From the NCBI GenBank assembly GCA_946894095.1, contig OX335650.1, positions 21,240,001 through 21,304,000 of the forward strand: DNA of 64,000 bases, read 5' to 3'. This stretch comes from Incurvaria masculella. Its lineage: Eukaryota; Arthropoda; Insecta; Lepidoptera; Incurvariidae. How positions within the stretch are numbered: the first letter of the stretch is position 1; each line of letters starts with the position of its first letter. The position numbers and the translations under genes were made by a program. Positions 10,357-21,000 of the stretch are shown piece by piece. The notes under the pieces were generated by a model. It was not told the DNA's origin, did no database searches, and saw only the letters and a program-made list of their open reading frames with translations.

Positions 10357-10914
10357 TTAAGGTGGGCCTTCCTGCTCAATTCCCCATACACGCGTGGAAA
10401 GAAGATCATGCGCATATTTCTTGTCAGAGATCCAAAATTATACCCAAAACAGCTTTTTTTGATCAAAATAGATGTCTGATGACCATTAGCATTTTAAAAT
10501 AGTGTTTCGTATCGTAGTTATAAGGTCCGAAAGTCTGAATTTTTGCGCGTTTCATACAATAATTTTGGAGGTGGATTACTCAATGATAAAATACAAACAT
10601 CTTAAAAATATTAGTCATCAGACCTAGCTTGTTTCATGAAGATTTTTAATTAATTTGGTTTTTGTTTGATTTTTGACTACAGCGGTCGTGATTTGCTTTT
10701 AGTTATAAATCGTTTTGTAATAAAAAAATCGTAAATCTTACACTATTCGCACTTTCTCTACACTATGCGCATTTTCTGCTTTGTGGACATGTTGAATCCT
10801 CCTCATCACGGAGCCTGCCTTTTTCTTTGAAACAAAGAAGGTCCCAGAACGCAATGGCACGGTTTTGTACCTTGCTCGTGAATGGGTTAGTCCCGCCGGG
10901 AAGGGCCACCTTAA
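10357..10914 (+). mobile_element. TTAA-flanked MITE, full length, diverged
   Basis: 558 bp, TTAAGGTGGGCCTTCCTGCT to CCGGGAAGGGCCACCTTAA. The terminal repeat carries compensatory-looking changes (CTTCC/GGAAG) on both ends. It is inserted immediately after a LINE tail. Confidence 0.88.
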
Positions 10915-12154
10915 CATTAAAAAACAGAATGGGCGCTTTTTAGCATACATGTTGGTAGCGGGGTGAGGTGCACAGATAGAGATTACTTTTTATTTCCGAA
11001 TAAGCTGAGCTGCCCGCGCGACGGCAGTTCCCAGTCGTCGAACGCGCAGGCGCTAAACCCGAAGCACTCCAATTTGCCAAAGTGGCGTTCTAAATTTAAA
11101 TGTACTTCACTTTGACGATACGTTTCTCCAGATATGCCCCCGCCCGCTCCCCTCCCCACCCCCTGAGCTCCCTGATACACTGAACTGAAAATATGGAACA
11201 CAAGACGCGTACATTATTGAATGCTCTAGGGGACGCGTGCAATGCGATAGTGCCCCTTTTTGTACGCTTTGTCCTGGGACAGTCGGAAAGTAGTTGGTTG
11301 GGAATACTCTCTATAGTAGCGGTGTCCCCCGAGACGCATTTATGTAGCAGTGAAGCAAGAAAGGTGATAACTAGTTTGGAATGTATTTTAGATAGGCGAG
11401 TGATTTAGATATGTACTGTAGACAAACATTCTAACCAGCACATTTTGAAGTTAAATAATATGGGTGCGAAGTTTAAAAAACTGCCAACTGTTCATATAAA
11501 ACAAATAGGCTCAGGTTGCATTTTTATGTTAACGAGTACTATACTAATAATACATTTGCAAGGGGTGTTGATGAAGTAAGTTGCTCTGTTTTCTAAGATG
11601 CTGCGTATAAAAACTTTATATATGATACTAAAATGAAATTGACGATTTTAAGAAATCTTTTCTGTACGTATGTTCCTCTATAACTCTTAAGTCCATCGTT
11701 CCAATTCGATGAAACTTAGTACACATACTTTTAAGTATTCCGGACACAGCATAGGCTAAATATAATTAAGTTTCGCTTACGCTAAGATGTGGCTGCCATA
11801 CAAACCGGAATGCTCCGCGCGCCCCGGAGGGAGGGCGGCGGCTGAAGGGGAGGGGGCGGCCTTTAATAAACCTTTTAGATAGGATCATATTGGATAACAA
11901 ACATTGGTAAAAAGGTGTCTTGTTTTACGTTCATTTTAGGATTTTTCTTAGCGCCTCCGAGTAGCTAGGGGCCATCGTGGACGAGAGCATCTCGCGACTT
12001 TACAAAAGATCACTCTAGTGTAGCGGCCATTAAATGCTTTAATTTTCTTGAGAGCAGTTTTGAAAGAGTTTTCCGTTCCCAAAGTTTCACGTGGCGACCG
12101 GCGTGGCGTCGGCGCCGCAACAGGGCGAGGAGTGGAGACTTCGAAATAACACGT
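10915..12154. other. no gene; G/C-rich patches
   Basis: C-rich at about 11140-11170 and G-rich at 11815-11870 (GGGAGGGCGGCGG...). The short open frame at 11193-11408 has no recognisable domain. Confidence 0.5.
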
Positions 12155-12697
12155 TTAAGGTGGACCATCCCGCTCAACTCCCCATACAAACGGGGAAAGA
12201 AGTTCACGCCCATATTTCTTGTCAGAGATCCCAAATTGTCTCAAAATTGCTTTATTTGATCGAACTAGATGTCTGATGACCGTTGGCATTTTAAAATTGT
12301 GTTTGGTTTCTAAGTTATAAGGTCCGAAAGTTCGATTTTTTCGCGCGTTTTATACAATAACTTTGGAGGTGGTTTACGCAATGATAAAGTAAGAACATAT
12401 TAAAAAGATTAGTCATCACACATAGCTTATTTCATCAAGATTTTAAAATCTATTTGGTTTTTGTTAGATTTTTGACTACAGCGGTCGTGGTTTACTTTTA
12501 GCTATAAGTCGTTTTTTAATTAAAATTTTCGTAAATCTTACCAAATCGTACACTTTATCTTTTTTGTGGACATGTTGTATCTTCCTCATCACGGAGCTTG
12601 TCTTTTTCTTTGAAACAGAGAAGGTCCCAGAGCGCAACAGCACGGTTTTGTACCGCGCCCGCGAATGAGTTAGTCCCGCCGTGTTGGGCTACCTTAA
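12155..12697 (+). mobile_element. TTAA-flanked MITE, full length
   Basis: 543 bp with both TTAA copies and terminal repeats (GGTGGACCATCCCGCT / GTGTTGGGCTACC). Same internal blocks as 18799-19348. Confidence 0.9.
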
Positions 12698-15679
12698 CGA
12701 TCTTCTTAGTAACTTCGTCGTTTGTCACCGTTTTTTAGTTTCGTTGCTTAAAGGAATAAACATTTTAGGATCACTTCGTGGTCAGTCTGTCCCTCTGTCT
12801 TTCAAGCGATCGCGTGAAAGTATCAAGTTAAAATTAATGTCAAAGTTCTATGGTCCCTTAAAGCCTTACAGATATGAAGTTTTTAAGATAATGTGATAAA
12901 AAAATACATTTATGTCTGATATTTTGACACTCGCAAATAAATCAATTCCTAGGATGCTTCCTGTTGACCTAGAATAACAGAATTCGGTAAGAAGCAAGGT
13001 ATCTACGCACATGGAATGGGTATCGTTCATTATCTGTATATTTTCGTGATGGACGAATTGTCTGTCTACATATAATTTTTTTACGGGAATGCTGAGTATG
13101 CGAGTTAGACTCGTACCTAGCCGATTTTTTTTATTATGAAAAGCGAAATGATACGCTGTAAAGAATGAATTTTATACACTATGTTTATTTTAAAATTTCA
13201 AATCGATTGCGTATAGAATAAAAAACCATGGGTAGAAGAATATAATTTAGAATATAAAATTGTGATATTTTCCTCGCTTCAAACGTCGACGTCATCGAAG
13301 GAGAGAAGAATAATTTGTAAATTATCAAAAAATAAAACTTATTGCACGATAAATGTACAAAAGGTAGAGCTTAAGTTAGTCAGTTTTATACCAGCCTAAC
13401 TTACTGCAAAAAAAAATCGAAGTCAATATTATGTAGTGTTTTATTTCTTCTCTTGGCGAATACGTTGTGACATGTAACTAAAAAAACTACATCGGCGGGG
13501 CCAACCTACAAGAGCACGCGGGATGTGTACTCCAAGGATTTCCGTGGCACCCCTTTCCGTTGCGCTGCCGCGGCGGGGGTGGCGGGGGGTGCAGAGTGTT
13601 CAGTATTCAGAGTATCGCGAATGTAACTTTCGGTTCTTTTCATCGCTAAAGTATGTTGGCGGCTATCCATAATGGGGGCGCCATTATTCTTGCCATTAAT
13701 TCACTATGGCGCGCTTCCCGTGCATTAGTGGCGGTCACCGGCGGGTCGGGGGTGGCGGGGGTGGCAGGGGGCCGGCGGGGGCGGCACTCGGCTGTATCGA
13801 CATGGACCTGCGTCATTTCCGTTAGAGTGCTTTACTTTTAATGGCTCCTTGATGGAATAAGGAATGAATTTGTTTGATGCGATGTCGCGACTCGATTAAA
13901 AATATTGGGTTCGGAGATAATGGGGTAGGCATTGGTTCGCCACATACATTCAGAGTAAGAAAAGTGTAAGAACCCAAGTTTATTTTGGATTTAATAATTG
14001 AGCGAAGTTTTGCTGAACAGTTGTTTTTATTAAATAAAGTTATTAGTTAGGTAAAACCCTTAGTAATTTATAGATATTTCAAATGAAAAAAAAGTAAAGA
14101 GCAGAACTTCTGTATCGAGTAAATTATATCCGTAGACCAGTATGTGACATTGCATAACAATACATACATTAATTATCAGATACAGAAATAAGTATTTATT
14201 AGGGTCATTCAACGGTTTGTGAAAAAACACGGTGGAAAGACGAAGAAAGAAACGTCAAAATGTGACACTGACAGTGTTCTACCTGCAAAGCGTGAGCACT
14301 GTGTACTGCATTGCGTGACACAGCGCTAACTTTATACCGTTCACGGGACGTCATTTCGAGGGCTGTAAGCGCGAATCGGTCCAGTTTTGAGCGTGCTTTT
14401 GGTAACGATGGTTCAATCGGACCGCGACCAAAGTAAATTTAAATAAAACATTTTAACATGCCGGCACATATTCCCTTGAAAGTGCAGAACGCCCAACATC
14501 GGCAGCTCACTTGCTAACCACGCCGGCGACCTTTAAAATGTAACACTAAATGTGAATCTTCCGATGTCTACCCAATATATTCGTCAAGGCATATCTTTAA
14601 AACCAAACTAATTTACTACTCTGCCAAACTTTCGAGTGAAATAACTCAAACTGACATAAAACATCACATGATTGCCAGCGAGAGCCGAAGGGCTGTGTAT
14701 GTGCGAGAGAGCAGCGATATAGCTCACTCGCTTTAGCGCACTCCGCTCTATTACCTTCCCTCCGCCCTCACCGCCCCCGCGCTGCCCCCGACGCCTTCTT
14801 CTGAAAGAAAAACTCTCGAAAAACTAATTAGAAGTTTGTAATTGAAATTTTGCGTGTTATATAATCGGATAATTGGGCCGTGAGTAATGTATAAATGCGC
14901 TGGGGAGATGAATGGACGACAGCAGATGCTGGATATGGCTTTCGCTAAGGAAAAACAAGTTATCGTTGTTAACGGATGTGTGGTCCAAATACCTACACAT
15001 AACATTTTATGAGACGACCATTTATTTTTGAGTCTATTTTATGAATTATGTCTATTTGGAAAAGCAAAGACATGATTTACATAGAAAAGACAATTTAGTA
15101 CTAATTGCTTAGACATATACCCAGCACCGCATTTCACATATAATATAAAATTTTAATAGGGCTTATTATTTCAGAAGTAAAAACAAACATATCATCGAGA
15201 GTCGTACAATAAAACATTATCTACCTTTTTTGCTCCAAATATGCCTAGGTATTTATCTATTTTTAAACGACCGTTACCTAATTACTGCAGCAATTTGCGG
15301 TTCTGATCGCTAAAAACTTAGATTTGTATTTTTAATTACATTTCGATATGAATTTGACAAGCATTTACGATTGCAGGTTAATTGCTGGCTGCAGGCGATT
15401 GCATAGAATTTAAAAAATAGCGCATCTGGTTAACATTTAGACCATACCTCTGTCAACATCCTGCATATTTTTTTTAATATGGTCAAGCATTTGAGTAGAC
15501 ATTTTCAAACTACCATAAAACTCAAGTAGTGGGGAGGGTCGCCGCCATCACTTTGGTTAAGTTAGGCGAGGAATACCTAGAAAATGCAGCAATGTTTTTT
15601 TTTTGATGAAAACTTTTTTTTGAGATGTTAGATAAAAACATTAGTCAACCAGTAGGAACGCTGGGACTGTGTTAGAGAA
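12698..15679. other. no gene; GC island at 13555-13790
   Basis: A CpG/G-rich block at about 13555-13595 and 13730-13790 (GGCGGGGGTGGCGGGGGG-type runs) interrupts AT-rich sequence. A C/G-rich stretch lies at 14755-14795. Open frames through these are composition effects. Confidence 0.5.
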
Positions 15680-15850
15680 CTGAGAGAGAGTTAGACGGTG
15701 TCGAAATTGAAATTTGTGATGAGTTTACGTTTATAAAAGTTGGCAAGGTATGGCCAACTTTTGTAAACGTAAACTTTCAGTTTCTTTATTACCTCCATTA
15801 GATGTAAATTAAACACTCGGATTTGAGAAGAACCGGCAAGAAACTTAACA
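15680..15850 (-). mobile_element. retroelement 3' end, (TGAAAC)n family
   Basis: Read on minus: AAGTTTCTTGCCGGTTCTTCTC, AATCCGAGTGTTTAATTTAC, ATCTAATGGAGGTAATAAAG and AAACTGAAAG. It matches the plus copy at 45160-45300. The GAAGTTTCTTGC-GGTTCTTCT core is shared with the family at 6008, suggesting a common 3' recognition segment. Confidence 0.65.
15722..15775. other. 24-bp stem hairpin
   Basis: AGTTTACGTTTATAAAAGTTGGC is followed after ~7 nt by its near-exact reverse complement (GCCAACTTTTGTAAACGTAAACT region). One mismatch only. It overlaps the outer end of the retroelement tail above. Confidence 0.7.
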
Positions 15851-16375
15851 ATCGTATTCAGAGTGAACTGTCTATAATTTTGTACTCGGACTAGCATCGG
15901 ACTAACCATACCAAATGCTATCCGGCGATTATTCCGGTACTAAAATTAGTCCGCCTACTCTGACTACTGCTGTTAAAGTTGATATTTATTAAGAAATCTT
16001 CTATCGGAACGCATTTATGTATGGGTGCCGTTACACTTTTTTTTTCAAAGCAATAAATGCCTAATATTTGGGAGGTATGTCATTCTATGCTCTACGTCAA
16101 TAAAACAAGGCCTTAATTTAAAACTGAGCTGCTGTAAGCACGGGCCGCCGGGGATACGTACTTTAATCACTGTATAGTGCTCTACACGTTCGTGAACTGC
16201 GTCAAGTTCGCATAGCGCTCACATAATATGCGAACGTAGAATTATTAGGTCGTGTAAGTAAAGTGTACCTCAATTTAACTACCACAATAGGTACTTGAAT
16301 TGAATCGAAGAAAAAATAAATGTTGCGTTTGTTTTCTTAGGTACATTAAAATAAAAAAAAATTAACAAAAAAAAT
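15851..16375. other. no recognised feature
   Basis: AT-rich and unassigned. Confidence 0.5.
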
Positions 16376-16978
16376 AACCGACTTCAAAGAAAAAGCACTA
16401 AAAAGTAAAAAATAATTTCCATTTTTGTAGTTACGATTTCTGGTTTTTTTTGAGTCGGCATCAGCCGGGCTCGCGCTGCGCCAATCAAGTGAACCTAACC
16501 TAACCTAACCTAACCTAACCTAACCTAACCTTGGCTGACACCGACTCAAAAAATTACAAAATCGTAACTACAAAAATGGAAATTATTTTTTACTTTTTAG
16601 TGCTTTTTCTTTGAAGTCGGTTATTTTTTTTATTTGTTTATTTTTAGTGAATCTGAAGTACACTTACTAATTAGTACACGTCCTTTCCAATAAAAAAAGA
16701 ATCACCGAAATCGGTTGGCGTTATATTGAGTTATTCGTCCATTTGTCGCGCACATCTTAATACAAATTTAAGACTTTTATGATTATCTCATAGATATCAT
16801 TGTCAGAACTTAACCAAATGAAAATGGGACCACTTGGAAAGCACTAGCTATCATTTAAAAAAATAATCATCAAAATCGGTTCACCCAGGCAAAAGTTATG
16901 AGGTAACAAACATAAAAAAAAAAACAAAAAAAAACATACAGACGAATTGATAACCTCCTCCTTTTTTTGAAGTCGGTT
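16376..16978 (+). mobile_element. GACTTC palindromic repeat with (CCTAA)n loop
   Basis: Second complete copy of the family described at 6382. The loop between the inner palindrome arms carries about eight CCTAA units at 16492-16532, between AATCAAGTGAA and TTGGCTGAC. The 3' part (AAATCGGTTCACCCAGG, CCTCCTCCTTTTTTTGAAGTC) is well preserved. Confidence 0.88.
16492..16532. repeat. (CCTAA)n / (TTAGG)n tract in palindrome loop
   Basis: Uninterrupted pentamer equal to the arthropod telomeric repeat (TTAGG on minus). It is embedded in a dispersed element, not at a chromosome end. Confidence 0.9.
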
Positions 16979-17288
16979 AAATAGAACCTCAGATCTGATA
17001 CCGGTAAAGTGTGAACGTGTTCACTTGCCGAGGGTTCCGTCATCGCTGGACATGGAAGAAATTCGCCCTCGCCTGATGATTATTTTTAAAATTAGCGCTT
17101 CGTATAACGTTTTAAGCAAAAGTATAATTACTTCGTGCAAAACTATGTAGTAACGGCAACACCCTAGACGCCACGCCACACATTGGACTTAGACCCACAT
17201 ACGTTTTCCTTTGAACTGCCAATGCCTACTGTGGCGCCGAGGGTGTACCTAAGGGTCTAGCATAAGTGTACCTGTATTGGTAATTTTT

Positions 17289-17365
17289 AACCGACTTCAA
17301 AAAAAGGAGGAGTTTATCAATTCGTCTGTATGTTTTTTTTTTTTGATAATTTTCAAATAACTTGT
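17289..17365 (-). mobile_element. GACTTC repeat, terminal fragment
   Basis: AACCGACTTCAAAAAAAGG, AGGAGTTTATCAATTCGTC and TGTATG, then a T-run and TTTGATAATTTTC. This is the 3' end of the family in minus orientation, with a deletion after the T-run. Confidence 0.75.
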
Positions 17366-17396
17366 AATTAGGAATTCGGTACAAAATGCGTGTGAC

Positions 17397-17655
17397 CGAC
17401 ATGGCTAATACCACACAACTACCGTCATGATATTAGCTCAATACAACGCATCCCAGAAGGAATTAGGTGCCATGCCAGGACCTTCCCTTTATGAGCACGG
17501 CTACACTGAAGTGGATGGAAATAACGGGCGATTTTTCATTGCCGCTTCAATCATAGTTTCAACAAATGCGCTGGTACTAACACGGACGGGCTTGACCCTA
17601 CGACCGATTAGGGGAAGGGGGACGTACAATTAAATGGGTTTCGAACTGGCTAACT
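17397..17655 (-). mobile_element. tRNA-SINE, 5'-truncated and diverged
   Basis: GACATGGCTAATACCACAC, ATGCCAGGACCTTCCCTTT and ACGGGCTTGACC align to the SINE body. The tRNA-like head is absent. The open frame at 17427 is repeat translation. Confidence 0.8.
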
Positions 17656-18296
17656 CAGATATATAAATAAAGTGGTTCATGACCGGGCCGAGGCTCAATG
17701 GCCGCGAACACAAACTGTGAGAAGTCCAAAATAAACCAATTATGACAAATATTTGAAGGGTAGAATAATATCCTCTATGGAAGCAACGTGGCTTACATAG
17801 TAACACACATTCATGCAATAAATAAATCCACGAATCACACAACTCCCTGCGATAAAACATCAGTTCCATCGTCAACCCGATGCATCGACCGCTGACGGGA
17901 CCCAGTGATAAAGCCTTTTTAAATTGGATGCGAGCAAAAATAACATTTTTTCATTACATTCGCCACAATCACCTAAATGGGCTGTCAAAAGCAAATAACA
18001 AAACTTCCCCCGCAGTCAGACAAACATTTTTTAATTAACGTTAGGGGGGACGTGCCCCCCCCCCGTCCCGTCCCTCCCCGCCCCGGTGCACGCGGCGCGA
18101 GGTGCGACCCTAGACGGAACCCTCGCCTCGCGGACACACACGCGATGCAATCTACTTTCAAGGCTGCTTCTAGCTTTGTCTAGGAACCTTTTGGATCTTG
18201 TAGATCTGTCGGCTGTACATTACTGTTTATCTTGGTTTTTATTTTAATCCATAATCGCAGTGCAGGATTCTATGAGAATTAAGGTTACAGAAGAGA
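17656..18296. other. no gene; C/G-rich tract
   Basis: A CCCCCCCCGTCCCGTCCC-type run lies at about 18050-18100. Otherwise unassigned. Confidence 0.5.
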
Positions 18297-18576
18297 AAAA
18301 ACCAGTAGGACTCGCACACGAAGTGTTCCGTACCATCGTAAAAGATTTAATCCAAATAGTCATGTTTTTTGTAATCACGTTGCCCCCTTTAATTTTAATT
18401 ATTTGTTGTTATAGCGGCAAAATAAATACATAAAAAAATATAATAATCTGTGAAAATTTCACCTGTCTATCTGTTACGGTTACTGAGATACAGCCCTGTG
18501 ACAGACGGACGGACGGACAGCGGAGGCTTAGTAATAGGGTTCCGTTGGCACCCTTCGGCTACGGAACCCTGAAAAG
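18297..18576 (+). mobile_element. SINE-like (ACGG)n repeat
   Basis: 5' head partly deleted (AAACCAGTAGGACTCGCAC in place of the full GGCCAAGTGCG... head). Body, three ACGG-type units and the terminal GGGTTCCG...CGGAACCC hairpin are present. Confidence 0.85.
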
Positions 18577-18798
18577 CAGGAGAAGTGTCATGTGGTCGTT
18601 ACTTCCGTCCCCGCCGTACGGACAAATTATGCATATCATCGTATGGGAGGCCGGCCGAGCGTCGTGCGCCACACGGATCGAACATCGCCACCGCGCGCGA
18701 ATAATTATAGTTTTTTTAAATCTATTGTTTTTTATATTCATTTTTTAAGTTTCTCCTTATGTTTTTCTTGCGAGCTGTGGTATTGATTAATTAACTAC

Positions 18799-19348
18799 TT
18801 AAGGTGGCCCATCCCGCTCATCTCCCCATACAAAAGGGGAAAGAAGATCACGCCCATATTTCTTGTCAGAGATCCAAAATTTTGCTCAAAATAGCTTTAT
18901 TTGATCAAACTAGATGTCTGATGACCATTGGCATTGTAAAGTTGTGTTTGGTTTCTAAGTTATAAGGTCCGAAAGTTCTAATTTTTCGCGCGTTTTATAC
19001 AATAACTCTGGAGGTGGATTACGCAATGATAAAGTAAGAACATCGTAAAAAGATTAGTCATCAGACACAGCTTATTTAATCAAGATTTATGATCTATTTC
19101 GTTTTTGTTAGATTTTTGACTACAGCGGTCGTGGTTTACTTTTAGCTATAAGTCGTTTTGAAATTAAAATTTTCGTAAATCTTACCAAATCATACACTAT
19201 GCACATCTTCTTTTTTGTGGACATGTTGCATCTTCCTCATCACGGAACCTGTCTTATTCTTTGAAACAGAGAAGGTCCCAGAGCGCAACAGCACGGTTTT
19301 GTACCGAGCCCGCGAATGAGTTAGGCCCGCCGGGTTGGGCCACCTTAA
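18799..19348 (+). mobile_element. TTAA-flanked MITE, best full-length copy
   Basis: 550 bp, TTAAGGTGGCCCATCCCGCT to CCGGGTTGGGCCACCTTAA. It has all internal landmarks: CACGCCCATATTTCTTGTCAG, GATGTCTGATGACCATTGG, TATAAGGTCCGAAAGTTC, GGAGGTGGATTACG, ACTACAGCGGTCGTGG and CACGGTTTTGTACCG. No open frame of interest. Confidence 0.92.
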
Positions 19349-19525
19349 GTTTTAAACTTATTTTGTAACTGGCAAAGTATTTTTGCCAGTTCTTATATGC
19401 ATGGAAATAGAATATGCGACATTTAATATTTTTGACATAGACCTAGCGTCACTCTTATTGACATATTTAAGTCTAGGTTTCCTACCTATGAATGCAATAA
19501 AACAATACAATACAATACAATGTGC
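19349..19525 (+). mobile_element. probable LINE 3' end with (ACAAT)n tail
   Basis: AT-rich segment ending TGAATGCAATAAAACAATAC and then ACAATACAAT repeats (about 19495-19522). A pentanucleotide tail after an AATAAA motif fits a non-LTR retrotransposon 3' end. No coding part is seen. Confidence 0.4.
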
Positions 19526-19529
19526 TCCC

Positions 19530-20170
19530 GAAACGCGTTCGCCAAGTCAGTTCCCGCCCTCGCAGAAGATCTCTCTGCGGGTGATGGTCGGATCCAATGT
19601 GGTCGGATCCGGGCGCTAAGTCGGCAATGACGTGATCTATTTGTAACGTTGGGTTGATCGGGCGGCTACGAGCGTACACGAGCGGCGACGCGCTACGAGC
19701 GGTCTAGCCAATGCCCCGGTGGGATGGTCGGATCCGAGCGGTAAGTCAGCCATGATTTGATCGCCCCCAACCAGCAAAACCCCCGGTGGATGATTTTATC
19801 GCGAAGCCCGCGCGCCTCATTTTTGTGGTTCGCCACACCCCAAGCTCATTGCTCACCGCTCGACCGCCCGAAGGATGACCATACCCGAGAAAGCTGCTGG
19901 AGTGTTCCCAATCATCCATTTGGAAGGCTAGAGAGCTTTCTCCATCCTGACCTGCAGCAATAAGATGCCCAGCTTACCGCTAACTTACATGCCACCCATG
20001 ACCGGCAGTGCGATTACGAAGCGCGAAATGAGGTACAGATGCTACCCTAATCTGACAACAAATAGACTGATTACGTATGCGAGGGCTGTCAGTTAGCTGT
20101 CAGTTCGGGGTTGGTACAGCACCTACACCAATGCGTTTACGAAGTCAGTTCCCACCATCACAAAGCCTTC
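19530..20170. repeat. degenerate internally repeated tract
   Basis: GATGGTCGGATCC...CGCTAAGTCGGCAATGACGTGATC near 19581-19638 recurs as GATGGTCGGATCCGAGCGG and TAAGTCAGCCATGATTTGATC near 19723-19762. GCGTTCGCCAAGTCAGTTCC near 19536 recurs near 20131 as GCGTTTACGAAGTCAGTTCC. GC is higher than the surroundings. Origin unknown. Confidence 0.5.
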
Positions 20171-20856
20171 AATACATACACATGCATACACATAGAAATA
20201 ACATATATTATTAGTATTATTAATATTGAGGATGTGTAGGCATGTAACCGAACGTGTCATTTTAGGTTATCTCCTGCAATACAAACATAGTTTAGTTTAG
20301 GAGATAACATATATCATGTAAACTTTGTACTTTTATGAATAAATAAATAAATAAAAAAAAAAATAAAAAAAAAATACGTCACCGACAATGTTTGCGTGTG
20401 GTTTGTGGTTTAAGTTGGTTGGTTCTTTTAGAAAAATAGAGACAACGCAGCGGGCTATGTGCACATCTATTACTTTTTTTTATCTTAGGTAGGGATTTAT
20501 TTCAAATGTACCTTCAACGTTAAAAATATGTAGAGAATTGTGATGCATTTAACATTGAATATGTTTTAGCAATGTTGGTGGAATTCTGCCTTATCAATCG
20601 CTTTAATAACTTTCCATAGAGTTCTTCATTTACTTTACATAGAGATGCTACACATATTACCTTATTTTTTTTTGTTTGCCACTATTGAGTAGTTCTCAAT
20701 TATATAGACGATGTCACTGTAGGTCAGGTACGATACACTCAGAACTTTTATGAATTAAGTTAACAAGGCTTGATAACGAATTCTTTTTGGACAGTTACAA
20801 GCATCCCACAGTCAAAGAAGTGCAAATCCAAAAACTTCAAGAACCCAGCGACACTC
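20171..20856. other. no gene; A-rich tail
   Basis: GAATAAATAAATAAATAAA followed by A-runs at about 20336-20375 looks like a retroposon tail. A GAGATAACATATAT/TTAGGTTATCTCC pairing lies just upstream (about 20263-20320). Nothing else seen. Confidence 0.5.
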
Positions 20857-21000
20857 GAAAGCTATTATGTACGCAGTCATTTGGAATGGTATGCTAGGTA
20901 TGATCAATTTAAGTTCAGACTTAAACGTATTCAAAGTAGACTTGTTAAACATCTCATTCAATTGTGTATAAAATGTGAATGCACTCTGAATGAACCTAAC
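20857..21000 (+). pseudogene. LINE reverse-transcriptase C-terminal remnant
   Basis: The frame open from about 20770 to 21258 contains YYVRSHLEWYARYDQFKFRL, RLKRIQSRLVKHL and IKC. This corresponds to the YVRSHLEY..Q.W.P....I..IE.IQ..FLK.L block downstream of the catalytic domain in many insect non-LTR elements. The W/WNP part is missing, so it is internally deleted. The frame then runs into GC-rich sequence (RRRRGWPRDGGRG) with no homology. Confidence 0.5.
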
